Below, piece after piece: positions 1 to 6,594 of a stretch of DNA of 27,836 nucleotides. The first letter of the stretch is position 1; each line of letters opens with the position of its first letter. The stretch is from Bacillota bacterium (GTDB lineage: Bacteria; Bacillota; Clostridia; Clostridiales; Clostridiaceae), in assembly GCA_030706015.1 (NCBI GenBank), contig JAUZPI010000058.1, positions 1 to 27,836 on the forward strand. Reading direction: 5' to 3'. A model generated the notes under the pieces. That model saw nothing but the letters and a program-made list of their open reading frames with translations, did not search any database and was not told where the DNA came from. The position numbers and the translations under genes were made by a program.

Positions 1-1219
1 ACATAGTTCCTGTTACTACCAGCTGTTTTGTTGCTCCCTGTGCTAATGTTGCAGCTGTTGTATCTAAACTTATGCTATTCACAGTTACTGCTGCACTTCC
101 TACTGTTACTGTGCAACTTGCTGTTTTTCCATTATTATTTGCTAGTATTACAGTCTTATATCCAACTATTGCTGTTGGCAATACTGTAATCAATCCATTA
201 GCATCCACTGTTGCAACCGCTAAATTACTTGATGTATAGGTTGTTCCTGTACTGCTGCTTGTTAAATCTTTTGTACTGCCGTCAGACATAGTGCCTGTTA
301 CCACCAGCTGTTTGGTTGCTATTTGTGCTAATGTTGCAGCTGTTGTATCTAAACTTATGCTATTTACAGTTACTACTGAACTTCCTACTGTGACTGTGCA
401 GCTTGCTGTTTTTCCATTATTATTTGCTAGTATTACAGTCTTATACCCAACTGTTGCTGTTGGTAATACTGTAATCAATCCATTAGTATCCACTGTTGCT
501 ACAGATGTATTACTTGATGTATAGGTTGTTCCTGTACTGCTATTTGTTAAATCTTTTGTGCTGCCGTCAGACATAGTTCCTGTTACCAACAGCTGTTTGG
601 TTGCTCCTTGTGCTAATGTGGCAGCCGTTGTATCTAAACTTATACTATTTACAGTTACTGATGCACTTCCTACTGTTACTGTGCAGCTAACTACTTTTCC
701 ACCGTTTTGTGCTGTTATTAAAGTTTTATACCCAACTGTTGCTGCTGGTAATACTGTAATTAGTCCATTTGCATCTACTGTTGCCACTGCTGTATTACTT
801 GATGTATAAGTTGTTCCTGTACTACTATTTGTTACATCTTTGATACTACCATCGGGCATAGTTCCTGTTACAGTAAGTTGTTGTGTTTCACCTTGTCCGA
901 GCGTAACAGTTGTTGGATTAATGGTTAAGCCGCTTGGACTTGTACCCTGGCTGCTTATTGTTACTGTTGCAGCCGTAACTTTTCCATTATTATAAGCTCT
1001 TACATAAGCAACTCCATTTGCAGCTCCAACTGGAATACTTATTAAACCATTTTCATTTACAGTCACTAGATTGGTATTACTACTGCTGTAAGTTGTACCT
1101 GATGTACTTTGGGTCAAATCTACAACATTTCCAGAAGACTTGGTACCTGTAACTGTAAGCTGCTTGCTTTGTCCAGGCGCTAATGTAACAGCATTTGGAT
1201 TTATAGATAAACTATCTAT
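1..1219 (-). repeat. Tandem 285-bp in-frame repeats encoding Big2-like modules
   Basis: The codon for Met in the GTM(S/P)DG motif recurs at 287-289, 572-574 and 857-859 (285-bp steps), and the matching position at 1139-1141 gives a 282-bp step. The Val that opens each VNSISLDTTAATLAQ unit falls at 82, 367 and 652. The units covering 83-367 and 368-652 differ at few bases, while the unit beyond 938 is clearly diverged, so the array seems to have grown by recent duplication near the window edge. The copy number is not known because the array runs out of the window. Confidence 0.9.
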
Positions 1220-2407
1220 TCCTGAATCAATGGATGGTATATAAATATCTCTATTTATAGTTTTAGTATCCGAATTACTAGATTCTAAAACTATAGAATA
1301 TGTTAAGTGTCTATCTACGGTTGCCGGATCAGCTTGAACATTCCAAGAAACCTGTGAGTCTTGATTTGGTTGCAGTGTACCTAGTGCTACTGTTGCAGAT
1401 TGACCATTTGCTAAGCTTAAACCAGCAGGAAGATTAATAGTTGCTTTAACGTCAGTACCTGCTGAACTGCCAATATTAGTTATGTATGCAGTAACTGCAA
1501 ATGGATTAGGATTATACGAACCATTAATTACCTCCAGGTTATTTGCCCCTGTCACAGATAATGCTAATGGCGGTCTTAAATCCTGCTGAAATTGGCTTAT
1601 TCCATAGTAAGTAGTGTATTCTCTCGTTTCTCCAGCAGCCAAGGATTTAGGATTCCAATAAACGCTCACTGCACTATCCCCATTGGATTGGGTTGGATCT
1701 ACAGTATAATCCCAGTTTGTATTGTATATACGTCTCCAGTTTGTAAACTGAACCTTATCTGGTTTATTATCACCCTTCAATAATGTTCCTTGGGCTATTA
1801 CTGTAGGATTTAACAAATCATCAAAAGCTTGCCAATATTCAGGTATGTCTGACCCTGTAAGTTCTTTTTCGGTGGTAACAGCACCAATCCCCGGAATTCT
1901 AAAAGGCGCTGCATCGTTACTTCCAAGCATGGTATCCATCATTATTCTAGTACCAACTTCATGTTGAACACTATCATTATTAGTTGCCGTATATTTTATT
2001 TCAACGGTATCTTCTTTTTGCGTACTTGAATTTTTCACAATAGAAATTTTTTGATTTATTACTACATTGCCAACTGTATATGTTGAAGTATTACTTAAAG
2101 TTGCAAAATCAGTATTTGTTGTGGCAGGTGAATATATATAATCATTTCCATCAACTTTAATAGTAGTATACGAAGTACCTGGTATTGGATGTCCATAAAG
2201 CATTATTTTATTATTATCATTTGGATTTCCCAGGTCGCCACCTGTTGTCCCTACTGTAAACCTTCCATTGTCAGCCACAGCAAACTCTAGATAATCATTT
2301 GAAATTGTACTAGTACTCGCATGTACAATATTTAAATTAGATATCACAAATACCTGGGTAAAAAAGAATGTAAACAAAATAACAAAAGCCTTAGATCTAA
2401 TTTTCAT
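1..2407 (-). CDS. Secreted Ig-like (Big2-type) repeat surface protein, 3' end outside window
   Basis: The frame is open from an ATG at 2405-2407 to the window edge, so about 802 residues are visible and the C-terminus is missing. The SD GGGAGGG lies just upstream of the ATG. The first ~30 residues have a basic start (MKIRSK) and a hydrophobic stretch (AFVILFTFFF), as in a signal peptide. Residues ~30-260 form a domain I do not recognise. Next comes a CARDB/DUF11-like beta segment (~260-395), then Ig-like units with the Big2 signature (QLxVTGTxxDG, YTSSNxxVATVDxNG). Units lie at about 938-1219 (divergent), 653-937, 368-652, 83-367 and 1-82 (cut). The inner ones are exactly 285 bp (95 residues) and close to identical. 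Such arrays usually act as stalks on exported adhesins or wall proteins. The anchor, if any, would be in the missing part, so attachment is unknown. It lies just downstream of the flagellin terminator and is probably a separate transcription unit. Confidence 0.85.
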   Translation of the reverse strand, partial: MKIRSKAFVILFTFFFTQVFVISNLNIVHASTSTISNDYLEFAVADNGRFTVGTTGGDLGNPNDNNKIMLYGHPIPGTSYTTIKVDGNDYIYSPATTNTDFATLSNTSTYTVGNVVINQKISIVKNSSTQKEDTVEIKYTATNNDSVQHEVGTRIMMDTMLGSNDAAPFRIPGIGAVTTEKELTGSDIPEYWQAFDDLLNPTVIAQGTLLKGDNKPDKVQFTNWRRIYNTNWDYTVDPTQSNGDSAVSVYWNPKSLAAGETREYTTYYGISQFQQDLRPPLALSVTGANNLEVINGSYNPNPFAVTAYITNIGSSAGTDVKATINLPAGLSLANGQSATVALGTLQPNQDSQVSWNVQADPATVDRHLTYSIVLESSNSDTKTINRDIYIPSIDSGIDSLSINPNAVTLAPGQSKQLTVTGTKSSGNVVDLTQSTSGTTYSSSNTNLVTVNENGLISIPVGAANGVAYVRAYNNGKVTAATVTISSQGTSPSGLTINPTTVTLGQGETQQLTVTGTMPDGSIKDVTNSSTGTTYTSSNTAVATVDANGLITVLPAATVGYKTLITAQNGGKVVSCTVTVGSASVTVNSISLDTTAATLAQGATKQLLVTGTMSDGSTKDLTNSSTGTTYTSSNTSVATVDTNGLITVLPTATVGYKTVILANNNGKTASCTVTVGSSVVTVNSISLDTTAATLAQIATKQLVVTGTMSDGSTKDLTSSSTGTTYTSSNLAVATVDANGLITVLPTAIVGYKTVILANNNGKTASCTVTVGSAAVTVNSISLDTTAATLAQGATKQLVVTGTM

Positions 2408-2473
2408 AATATCCCTCCCATCAAGATTTCATAATTTAATACCACTTACTACCATTAAACTTATTTATAAAAA

Positions 2474-2498
2474 AAGACCTTAAACTAGTTAAGGTCTT
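2474..2498 (-). terminator. Rho-independent terminator of the flagellin gene
   Basis: A perfect 10-bp stem (AAGACCTTAA with TTAAGGTCTT) and a 5-nt loop are followed on the minus strand by a T-rich run (TTTTTATAAA). It sits 17 bases past the flagellin stop codon and upstream of the surface protein gene. Confidence 0.9.
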
Positions 2499-2515
2499 CT
2501 TCGTTACAATGTAGA

Positions 2516-3796
2516 TTATCTTAATAATTGAAGAACTTGTTGTGGTTGTTGGTTAGCTTGTGCAAGCATAGCTTGTGCAGCTTGAGAAAGAATGTTGTTC
2601 TTTGAGAATGTTGACATTTCTTTAGCCATATCAACGTCTCTGATTCTTGATTCAGATGCAGTTAAGTTTTCACTTGATGTACCTAAATTATTTATTGTAT
2701 GTTCTAATCTATTTTGGTAAGCACCTAAGCTAGCACGTTGAGCTGAAACATTATCTAATGCTTTTTGTATTGTAGTTATAGCCTTATTTGCAGATGCTTG
2801 GTTTGATACATCAACACCATGAACAACTACAGTATTATCAGTTGCAGTTAATGCAGTTGTTAATGTTAATACAGTATTTGCTCCACTTGTAAATGTTTTT
2901 CCATCAGCTGTATTTGCAATTACATTACCAGCTTGGTCTACTAATGTATTTTTAACTGAATCAAAAGTATAAGTTCCTGCTTGTAGTCCACCATTTGCTC
3001 CTGCAAAAACATTATCAGCAGTTGCTTGAGTTGCTGAAGTTACATTAACTTTTCCTGAAGTAACCATATCAGTAAATACAATTGTATTTGTATTGTCTAC
3101 AGTGTTTTTAAATGTTAATCCATCTGTACTTTTAGCAACAGTTGTTCCAGTAGTATCAACTAAGTTGTATGTTGTAGCACCACCACTTGTAACTGCACTT
3201 ACATCATAAGTTCCAGCAGCAATATCAGTAGTAGTAGATGCACCAGCAGTAACAGTACCACCGTTAGTGAACTTAACAGTAACATCGCCAGTAACTCCAA
3301 GAGCATTACTTCTCATATCTCCTATTTTTAAAGACATTGATTGGTTTTGGTTAGCTCCTATTTGGAAAGATCCTGAGAAGTTTCCATCAAGTAATTTTTG
3401 AGTATTAAATTGAGTAGTATCCCCAATTCTTGTTATTTCATTTGCTAATTGGTCAACTTCTTTTTGTACAGATTGTCTATCAGAAGCTGTGTTAGTGTCT
3501 GAAGCTGATTGAACTCCTAACTCTCTCATTCTTTGAAGAATGCTTTGAGTTTCATTTAAAGCACCTTCAGCAGTTTGAATTAAAGATATACCATCTTGAG
3601 CATTGCTTGAAGCTTGATCAAGACCTCTGATTTGACCTCTCATTTTTTCAGAAATAGCTAATCCTGCAGCATTATCTGATGCACTATTAATTGCAAGACC
3701 TGAAGAAAGCTTTTCCATTGACTTGCTTGCATTACCTGAGTTAATGTTCATGTTTCTGATTGCATTATTTGCCATAAGATTGTGATTGATTATCAT
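2516..3796 (-). CDS. fliC: Flagellin (filament protein)
   Basis: Flagellin is exported through the flagellar type III channel and polymerises into the filament. The protein is 426 residues from the start I chose. Residues 1-165 are the conserved D0/D1 N-terminal region (MIINHNLMANNAIRN, then LSSGLAINSASDNAAGLAI). Residues ~335-426 are the conserved C-terminal region, ending in the usual QQVLQLLR. The middle (~166-330) is variable and Thr/Gly/Asn-rich, and appears to hold two related segments (see findings). The ATG at 3794-3796 is preferred because SD GGGAGGG (3804-3810) lies seven bases upstream and the protein then begins as flagellins do. An in-frame ATG at 3827-3829 has no proper SD and falls in the loop of a leader hairpin. 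The gene has its own terminator and at least two upstream sigma-D type promoters with no terminator in between, so it is probably a strongly expressed single-gene unit. It is also called hag in Gram-positive bacteria. Confidence 0.97.
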   Translation of the reverse strand: MIINHNLMANNAIRNMNINSGNASKSMEKLSSGLAINSASDNAAGLAISEKMRGQIRGLDQASSNAQDGISLIQTAEGALNETQSILQRMRELGVQSASDTNTASDRQSVQKEVDQLANEITRIGDTTQFNTQKLLDGNFSGSFQIGANQNQSMSLKIGDMRSNALGVTGDVTVKFTNGGTVTAGASTTTDIAAGTYDVSAVTSGGATTYNLVDTTGTTVAKSTDGLTFKNTVDNTNTIVFTDMVTSGKVNVTSATQATADNVFAGANGGLQAGTYTFDSVKNTLVDQAGNVIANTADGKTFTSGANTVLTLTTALTATDNTVVVHGVDVSNQASANKAITTIQKALDNVSAQRASLGAYQNRLEHTINNLGTSSENLTASESRIRDVDMAKEMSTFSKNNILSQAAQAMLAQANQQPQQVLQLLR

Positions 3797-3820
3797 AATA
3801 GTTCCCTCCCTGATTTTTAA

Positions 3821-3840
3821 AGTGGACATCCTTTTCCACT
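3821..3840 (-). promoter_or_regulatory. Candidate CsrA-binding hairpin in the flagellin leader
   Basis: On the minus strand the leader reads AGTGGA-AAAGGATG-TCCACT: a perfect 6-bp stem with an 8-nt loop. The loop and first stem base read AAGGATGT, which matches the ARGGAUGU core of the known CsrA consensus, with GGA exposed in the loop as CsrA prefers. It ends 24 bases before the flagellin start codon. In Bacillus subtilis CsrA binds a hairpin and the SD of the flagellin mRNA, and FliW releases it; csrA and fliW are both in this window. Binding here is inferred, not shown. Confidence 0.65.
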
Positions 3841-3856
3841 GTTTTTTATTTATAGT

Positions 3857-3873
3857 TAAACTCTATGAGTTTA
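3857..3873 (-). promoter_or_regulatory. Stem-loop in the flagellin mRNA leader
   Basis: A perfect 7-bp inverted repeat (TAAACTC with GAGTTTA) has a 3-nt loop. It lies between the 5'-end hairpin (3897-3921) and the CsrA-type hairpin (3821-3840), and no T-run follows. It is a leader element, not a terminator; its role is unknown. Confidence 0.5.
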
Positions 3874-3896
3874 CTAACACCTTTAAGTTGAGCTTG

Positions 3897-3921
3897 GATA
3901 ATTAAAGATTATTTAATTATC
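3897..3921 (-). promoter_or_regulatory. 5'-terminal stem-loop of flagellin mRNA
   Basis: A perfect 10-bp stem (GATAATTAAA with TTTAATTATC) closes a 5-nt loop. It lies about where transcripts from the nearest sigma-D promoter (-10 at 3931-3936) should begin. A stem at the very 5' end often protects an mRNA from decay; that role is inferred. Confidence 0.5.
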
Positions 3922-3930
3922 ATACTTATA

Positions 3931-3957
3931 TCTTCGTTAGTATTTTTTAAAACTTTA
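3931..3957 (-). promoter_or_regulatory. Sigma-D (sigma-28) type promoter P1 of flagellin
   Basis: The -35 TAAA is at 3954-3957 and the -10 CGAAGA at 3931-3936, separated by 17 nt. That equals the spacing of the sigma-D consensus TAAA-N15-GCCGATAA measured to CGATAA. The -10 matches four of six bases. It is the promoter closest to the gene, giving a leader of about 125 nt. Confidence 0.65.
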
Positions 3958-4043
3958 TACTATTTTTTAAATTTTTTATTTTTTATTTTTTCTTTTTAAT
4001 AACCTTAAAGTTTTAATTAACTTTATTACTAACTATATTTATT

Positions 4044-4070
4044 TTATCGTAAGGATTATTTTGAACTTTA
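4044..4070 (-). promoter_or_regulatory. Sigma-D type promoter P2 upstream of flagellin
   Basis: TAAA (4067-4070), 17 nt, CGATAA (4044-4049): an exact match to the core of the sigma-D consensus. No terminator separates it from the flagellin gene, so it could add to flagellin transcription. Confidence 0.75.
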
Positions 4071-4100
4071 TAGTTTTTTGAATGTTTTTATAACTTAAGT

Positions 4101-4160
4101 TCATCTTTATAGCTAAAGCCCCTGTTACGATTGCTGTTTAGCTTGTGTAGCCTGTGATAG
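4101..4160 (-). pseudogene. Decayed 3' end of a second flagellin gene
   Basis: Read on the minus strand from 4160, the 20 codons give LSQATQAKQQS, stop, QGL, stop, L, stop, R, stop. The end of the intact flagellin is LSQAAQA-(MLAQA)-NQQPQQVLQLLR-stop. If the five bracketed residues are removed, 13 of 20 positions agree, counting the final stop, and 43 of 60 bases match. Each internal stop is one or two bases from the expected codon (TAA for CAA, TAG for CAA or CAG, TAA for TTA). In the intact gene the missing 15 bp lie between two GCACAAGCT direct repeats, so slippage explains the gap. The fragment lies between promoters P3 and P2. I see no convincing remnant of the rest of the gene, though ATGATTAAC at 4174-4182 could be a start-region relic. 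Confidence 0.75.
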
Positions 4161-4221
4161 CGGCTTACAGGTTAATCATCACCTTTCCATTTTCAATCCT
4201 TAATTAAACCCTATATTTCAA

Positions 4222-4248
4222 TTATCGTAGTGATTTTTATTCACTTTA
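4222..4248 (-). promoter_or_regulatory. Sigma-D type promoter P3, upstream of the flagellin fossil
   Basis: TAAA (4245-4248), 17 nt, CGATAA (4222-4227): the core consensus is exact. It lies about 60 bases before the flagellin fossil, so it may once have driven that gene. It could still make a long flagellin transcript, since no terminator follows before fliC. Confidence 0.7.
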
Positions 4249-4310
4249 GTGTTTTTTTTAATATGTTTAATCTAGATTGAATTGTTATTTAATTTTGCTT
4301 TACATTAGAT

Positions 4311-4337
4311 TTATCGTTTGAGTTATTATTAACTTTA
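4311..4337 (-). promoter_or_regulatory. Sigma-D type promoter P4, most distal
   Basis: TAAA (4334-4337), 17 nt, CGATAA (4311-4316): an exact core match with the same spacing as P1-P3. It starts just downstream of the fliT terminator, so the flagellin regulatory region spans about 540 bases from here to the start codon. Confidence 0.7.
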
Positions 4338-4380
4338 CTACTTTTTAAAACTTTTTTCATATAATCTTTTTAACTAAAAA

Positions 4381-4402
4381 AAGTGAGGAATACACCTCAC
4401 TT
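4381..4402 (-). terminator. Rho-independent terminator of the fliD-fliT transcript
   Basis: An 8-bp stem (AAGTGAGG with CCTCACTT) and a 6-nt loop are followed on the minus strand by a run of T. It lies 21 bases past the fliT stop codon. Confidence 0.88.
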
Positions 4403-4423
4403 CTTCATAGATTATTAATCATT

Positions 4424-4765
4424 TTATATTTTTTTGCTGAACACCAGGGCTTTATGCGGTCCTATATTATATCCATTATTAGCATTCTTACCTTGTATTA
4501 ACCTAGCAATTGATTGCTTTACCTTATCTCTTTTTTCAAGCATTGCTGCGCCCAATTTTTCATCATAGGTCAATAAACCTAGTTCTTTTGATATCATTGA
4601 AACTTCTTGATTAACAAAATTCAAATTGCTGAGTTCATCCAAAATTTTCTGTCTTTTATTAAACAAATCTTCTAGAGAGTCATACTCTTCTTTATAAATA
4701 CATTCTGTAAGTTCAATAGTATACTTCCTATATTCCTCCAAATATTTTCTTAAATCTTTTTCCAT
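4424..4765 (-). CDS. fliT: FliT-like flagellar export chaperone
   Basis: A 113-residue, charged, mostly helical protein that sits immediately after fliD. In the FliT family such proteins bind the filament cap FliD and keep it unfolded for export. The call rests on position, size and helical, coiled-coil-like composition (EKDLRKYLEEYRKYTIEL near the N-terminus), because FliT sequences are poorly conserved. The start ATG has SD GGAG eight bases upstream, and the gap to fliD is 18 bases, so the two are co-transcribed. The last residues (KALVFSKKI) recall the tail of FlgN in this window (QGLVFSTKM). Confidence 0.7.
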   Translation of the reverse strand: MEKDLRKYLEEYRKYTIELTECIYKEEYDSLEDLFNKRQKILDELSNLNFVNQEVSMISKELGLLTYDEKLGAAMLEKRDKVKQSIARLIQGKNANNGYNIGPHKALVFSKKI

Positions 4766-4783
4766 ATACTACTCTCCATTCAG

Positions 4784-6499
4784 TTAACCAGTTAGTGAAG
4801 AAAGTTGAGCTTGCTGTGCGTTTAAAGTTTGCATAGCAGTTTCAAGCTGTGAAAATTGTTTATAGTATAACTCCTGCTTTGTATTCATTCCATCTGTAAT
4901 TTTTTTTACCATAAGCTGCTGCTCATATAATTGGTCTGGAATAGTATTTTTACCTCCATACCCAGTAGGGGTAAAATCGTACTGCTTATTGGCGTAAGAA
5001 GTTAAAATAGCAGTATTTAACGTAGTATTGGTAAACCCTACATTATTCTGCAATATTTTGCTTACTCTAGTGAGTATTCCATCTTCTTTATATTGTACAT
5101 TGTTGACATCATAGGTTGAAGTATCAGTTGAATCTGATATGTTAGTAAACATTTTTTGTAATTGAACAGCATTACTTGATATAGCTGCTTTTAATTTTGA
5201 AGGGTCTACTATATCAATATGAGCTGGTTTTGTATAATCAGTAGAGGTATCTAAACCTATACTATTTTGTCCATAAGTTCCAAAAGTAAATCCTGCATTA
5301 TTTACCGCTGTTGTAAAAGCTGATCTCAAACCGTCAAGCATTTTTTGAAGATTATCGTCATTCTTTAAAATACCAACCTTTGCTTTAGTCTCCCAGTTTG
5401 TGATATCTGAAGCACTCATAGAAGCTTTTTGCGCATCTGTTAAAGGCTGATAATTATAATCCTTTTTTTCATCAAGCTTAGTTTGAATTTCATCTACTAC
5501 TGTATTATATTTATCAATAAAATCCTTAATTTTATCATATACCTTCTGAGTATCTGCACCAACATTTACTGTAACATCACCTGTACTAGATAAAAGGTAA
5601 GTCATTCCGTTTATAGTAAAATTATTTGAAGTTTGTACGCCATTTAGGGTAACAGGGCTTCCATTAGGTTCAGTGATAGTTACATTTGCATTTGATCCTG
5701 CAGAATAAGTTCCTCCATTAGCTACAGTTTTAGTATAGTCTCCTAAAACACTAGTTAGTCCCGCTGTTGTTCCATTTCCAAAGGATAAACTTGTAGATGT
5801 ACCAGTTTTAGTAGTATTTAATTGAAACTGTCCTGTTAATTCATTAAAACTAGCATTAACACTTCCACTAGATTGACTGTTTATAGCATTAACCAAATCT
5901 CCTACAGTTGAAGCGCCTGTATTTTTTAAAGTAATTGTTGTACTACTCGATGCTCCATTAACATTTAAAACTAATTGAATATTTCCGGTTAATGATGGAT
6001 CTATGTCTGTTAATTTTGTAGAAAGTTTTGGTGTAGCATTCGCAGGTGTAGCAGAAGCAGAAGTTTTTACCGTATTACTCACTCCTGCTCCTGTTGCTAA
6101 ACCAGCAACAGATACTTTATATGTTCCTACTTTGGCTCCAACCCCTGGTATAAAAGTTGCTACTGATGTATCCGCTGAAGAACCATTGGTGCCACTTACA
6201 GTAAATGGTGAAAAAGTTGTTGATGATAAAATATTTTTATCTGAACTTGTTGAATCGAAAAAGGAACTTTGTAAATCCTTAATATCCTTAATAATGCTTT
6301 GATACGCATCCTGTTTCCACTGGATTGTCTGCTGCTGCTGTTTTGCCTTATCTAATTTTGTCTGTTCTGCAGCCATCATTTTTTTAACCATTGCATCTAC
6401 ATCAAGTCCAGTAGCCATACCAGTAATTCTAAGCATATTTCCACCGCCCGCACCGGTCATGCCAGATGGTGTTGAACTAACTGATGAAGTATCACTCAT
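4784..6499 (-). CDS. fliD: Flagellar filament capping protein FliD (HAP2)
   Basis: FliD forms the cap at the filament tip and guides flagellin folding. The protein is 571 residues. The N-terminal FliD signature is MLRITGMATGLDVDAMVKKM at residues 22-41, followed by a helical stretch (TKLDKAKQQQQTIQWKQDAYQ). The central part is Thr/Ser/Asn-rich and variable. The C-terminal FliD domain includes a DKYNTVVDEIQTKL segment and ends in a helical heptad region (QFSQLETAMQTLNAQQAQLS). The start is supported by SD GGGAGGG. It lies downstream of fliS across a 68-base gap that holds a candidate sigma-D promoter and a leader hairpin, so it may be transcribed both from the flgM promoter and on its own. Confidence 0.95.
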   Translation of the reverse strand: MSDTSSVSSTPSGMTGAGGGNMLRITGMATGLDVDAMVKKMMAAEQTKLDKAKQQQQTIQWKQDAYQSIIKDIKDLQSSFFDSTSSDKNILSSTTFSPFTVSGTNGSSADTSVATFIPGVGAKVGTYKVSVAGLATGAGVSNTVKTSASATPANATPKLSTKLTDIDPSLTGNIQLVLNVNGASSSTTITLKNTGASTVGDLVNAINSQSSGSVNASFNELTGQFQLNTTKTGTSTSLSFGNGTTAGLTSVLGDYTKTVANGGTYSAGSNANVTITEPNGSPVTLNGVQTSNNFTINGMTYLLSSTGDVTVNVGADTQKVYDKIKDFIDKYNTVVDEIQTKLDEKKDYNYQPLTDAQKASMSASDITNWETKAKVGILKNDDNLQKMLDGLRSAFTTAVNNAGFTFGTYGQNSIGLDTSTDYTKPAHIDIVDPSKLKAAISSNAVQLQKMFTNISDSTDTSTYDVNNVQYKEDGILTRVSKILQNNVGFTNTTLNTAILTSYANKQYDFTPTGYGGKNTIPDQLYEQQLMVKKITDGMNTKQELYYKQFSQLETAMQTLNAQQAQLSSLTG

Positions 6500-6515
6500 T
6501 TATATCCCTCCCATC

Positions 6516-6541
6516 ACTGCTAGAACCTCAATACTAGCAGT
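6516..6541 (-). promoter_or_regulatory. Stem-loop in the fliD leader
   Basis: A perfect 8-bp inverted repeat (ACTGCTAG with CTAGCAGT) and a 10-nt loop end five bases before the fliD SD. No T-run follows, so it is not a terminator. Downstream of the candidate promoter at 6568-6594 it would be part of the fliD leader. Confidence 0.5.
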
Positions 6542-6543
6542 AC

Positions 6544-6560
6544 TTATTTATTTATTTATT
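6544..6560. repeat. Tetranucleotide repeat (TTAT)4 between fliS and fliD
   Basis: Four TTAT units plus one T in a row lie in the fliS-fliD gap, close to where a transcript from the candidate sigma-D promoter would start. Short tandem repeats can vary in copy number; no consequence is shown here. Confidence 0.7.
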
Positions 6561-6567
6561 CAGATTA

Positions 6568-6594
6568 TTATCGTGAAGCTTTTGCTATCTTATA
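6568..6594 (-). promoter_or_regulatory. Candidate sigma-D promoter for fliD-fliT
   Basis: TATA (one mismatch to TAAA) at 6591-6594, 17 nt, CGATAA at 6568-6573. It overlaps the last codons of fliS. The -10 and spacing are as in the other sigma-D sites here, but the -35 mismatch and the overlap with coding sequence make it less certain. Confidence 0.4.

Noticed and set aside
558..809. Plus-strand frames in the Big2 repeats
   Set aside because: They recur with each repeat and follow from the composition of the minus-strand gene. None has a convincing SD or family match.
1..1219. A CRISPR or non-coding satellite array from the 285-bp repeats
   Set aside because: The unit is a multiple of three, stays open on the minus strand and encodes a Big2-type pattern. 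Repeats and spacers of CRISPR size are not present.
3797..3829. Flagellin start at the upstream ATG (3827-3829)
   Set aside because: It lacks a properly spaced SD and adds 11 residues not found in flagellins. It also sits in the loop of the CsrA-type hairpin.
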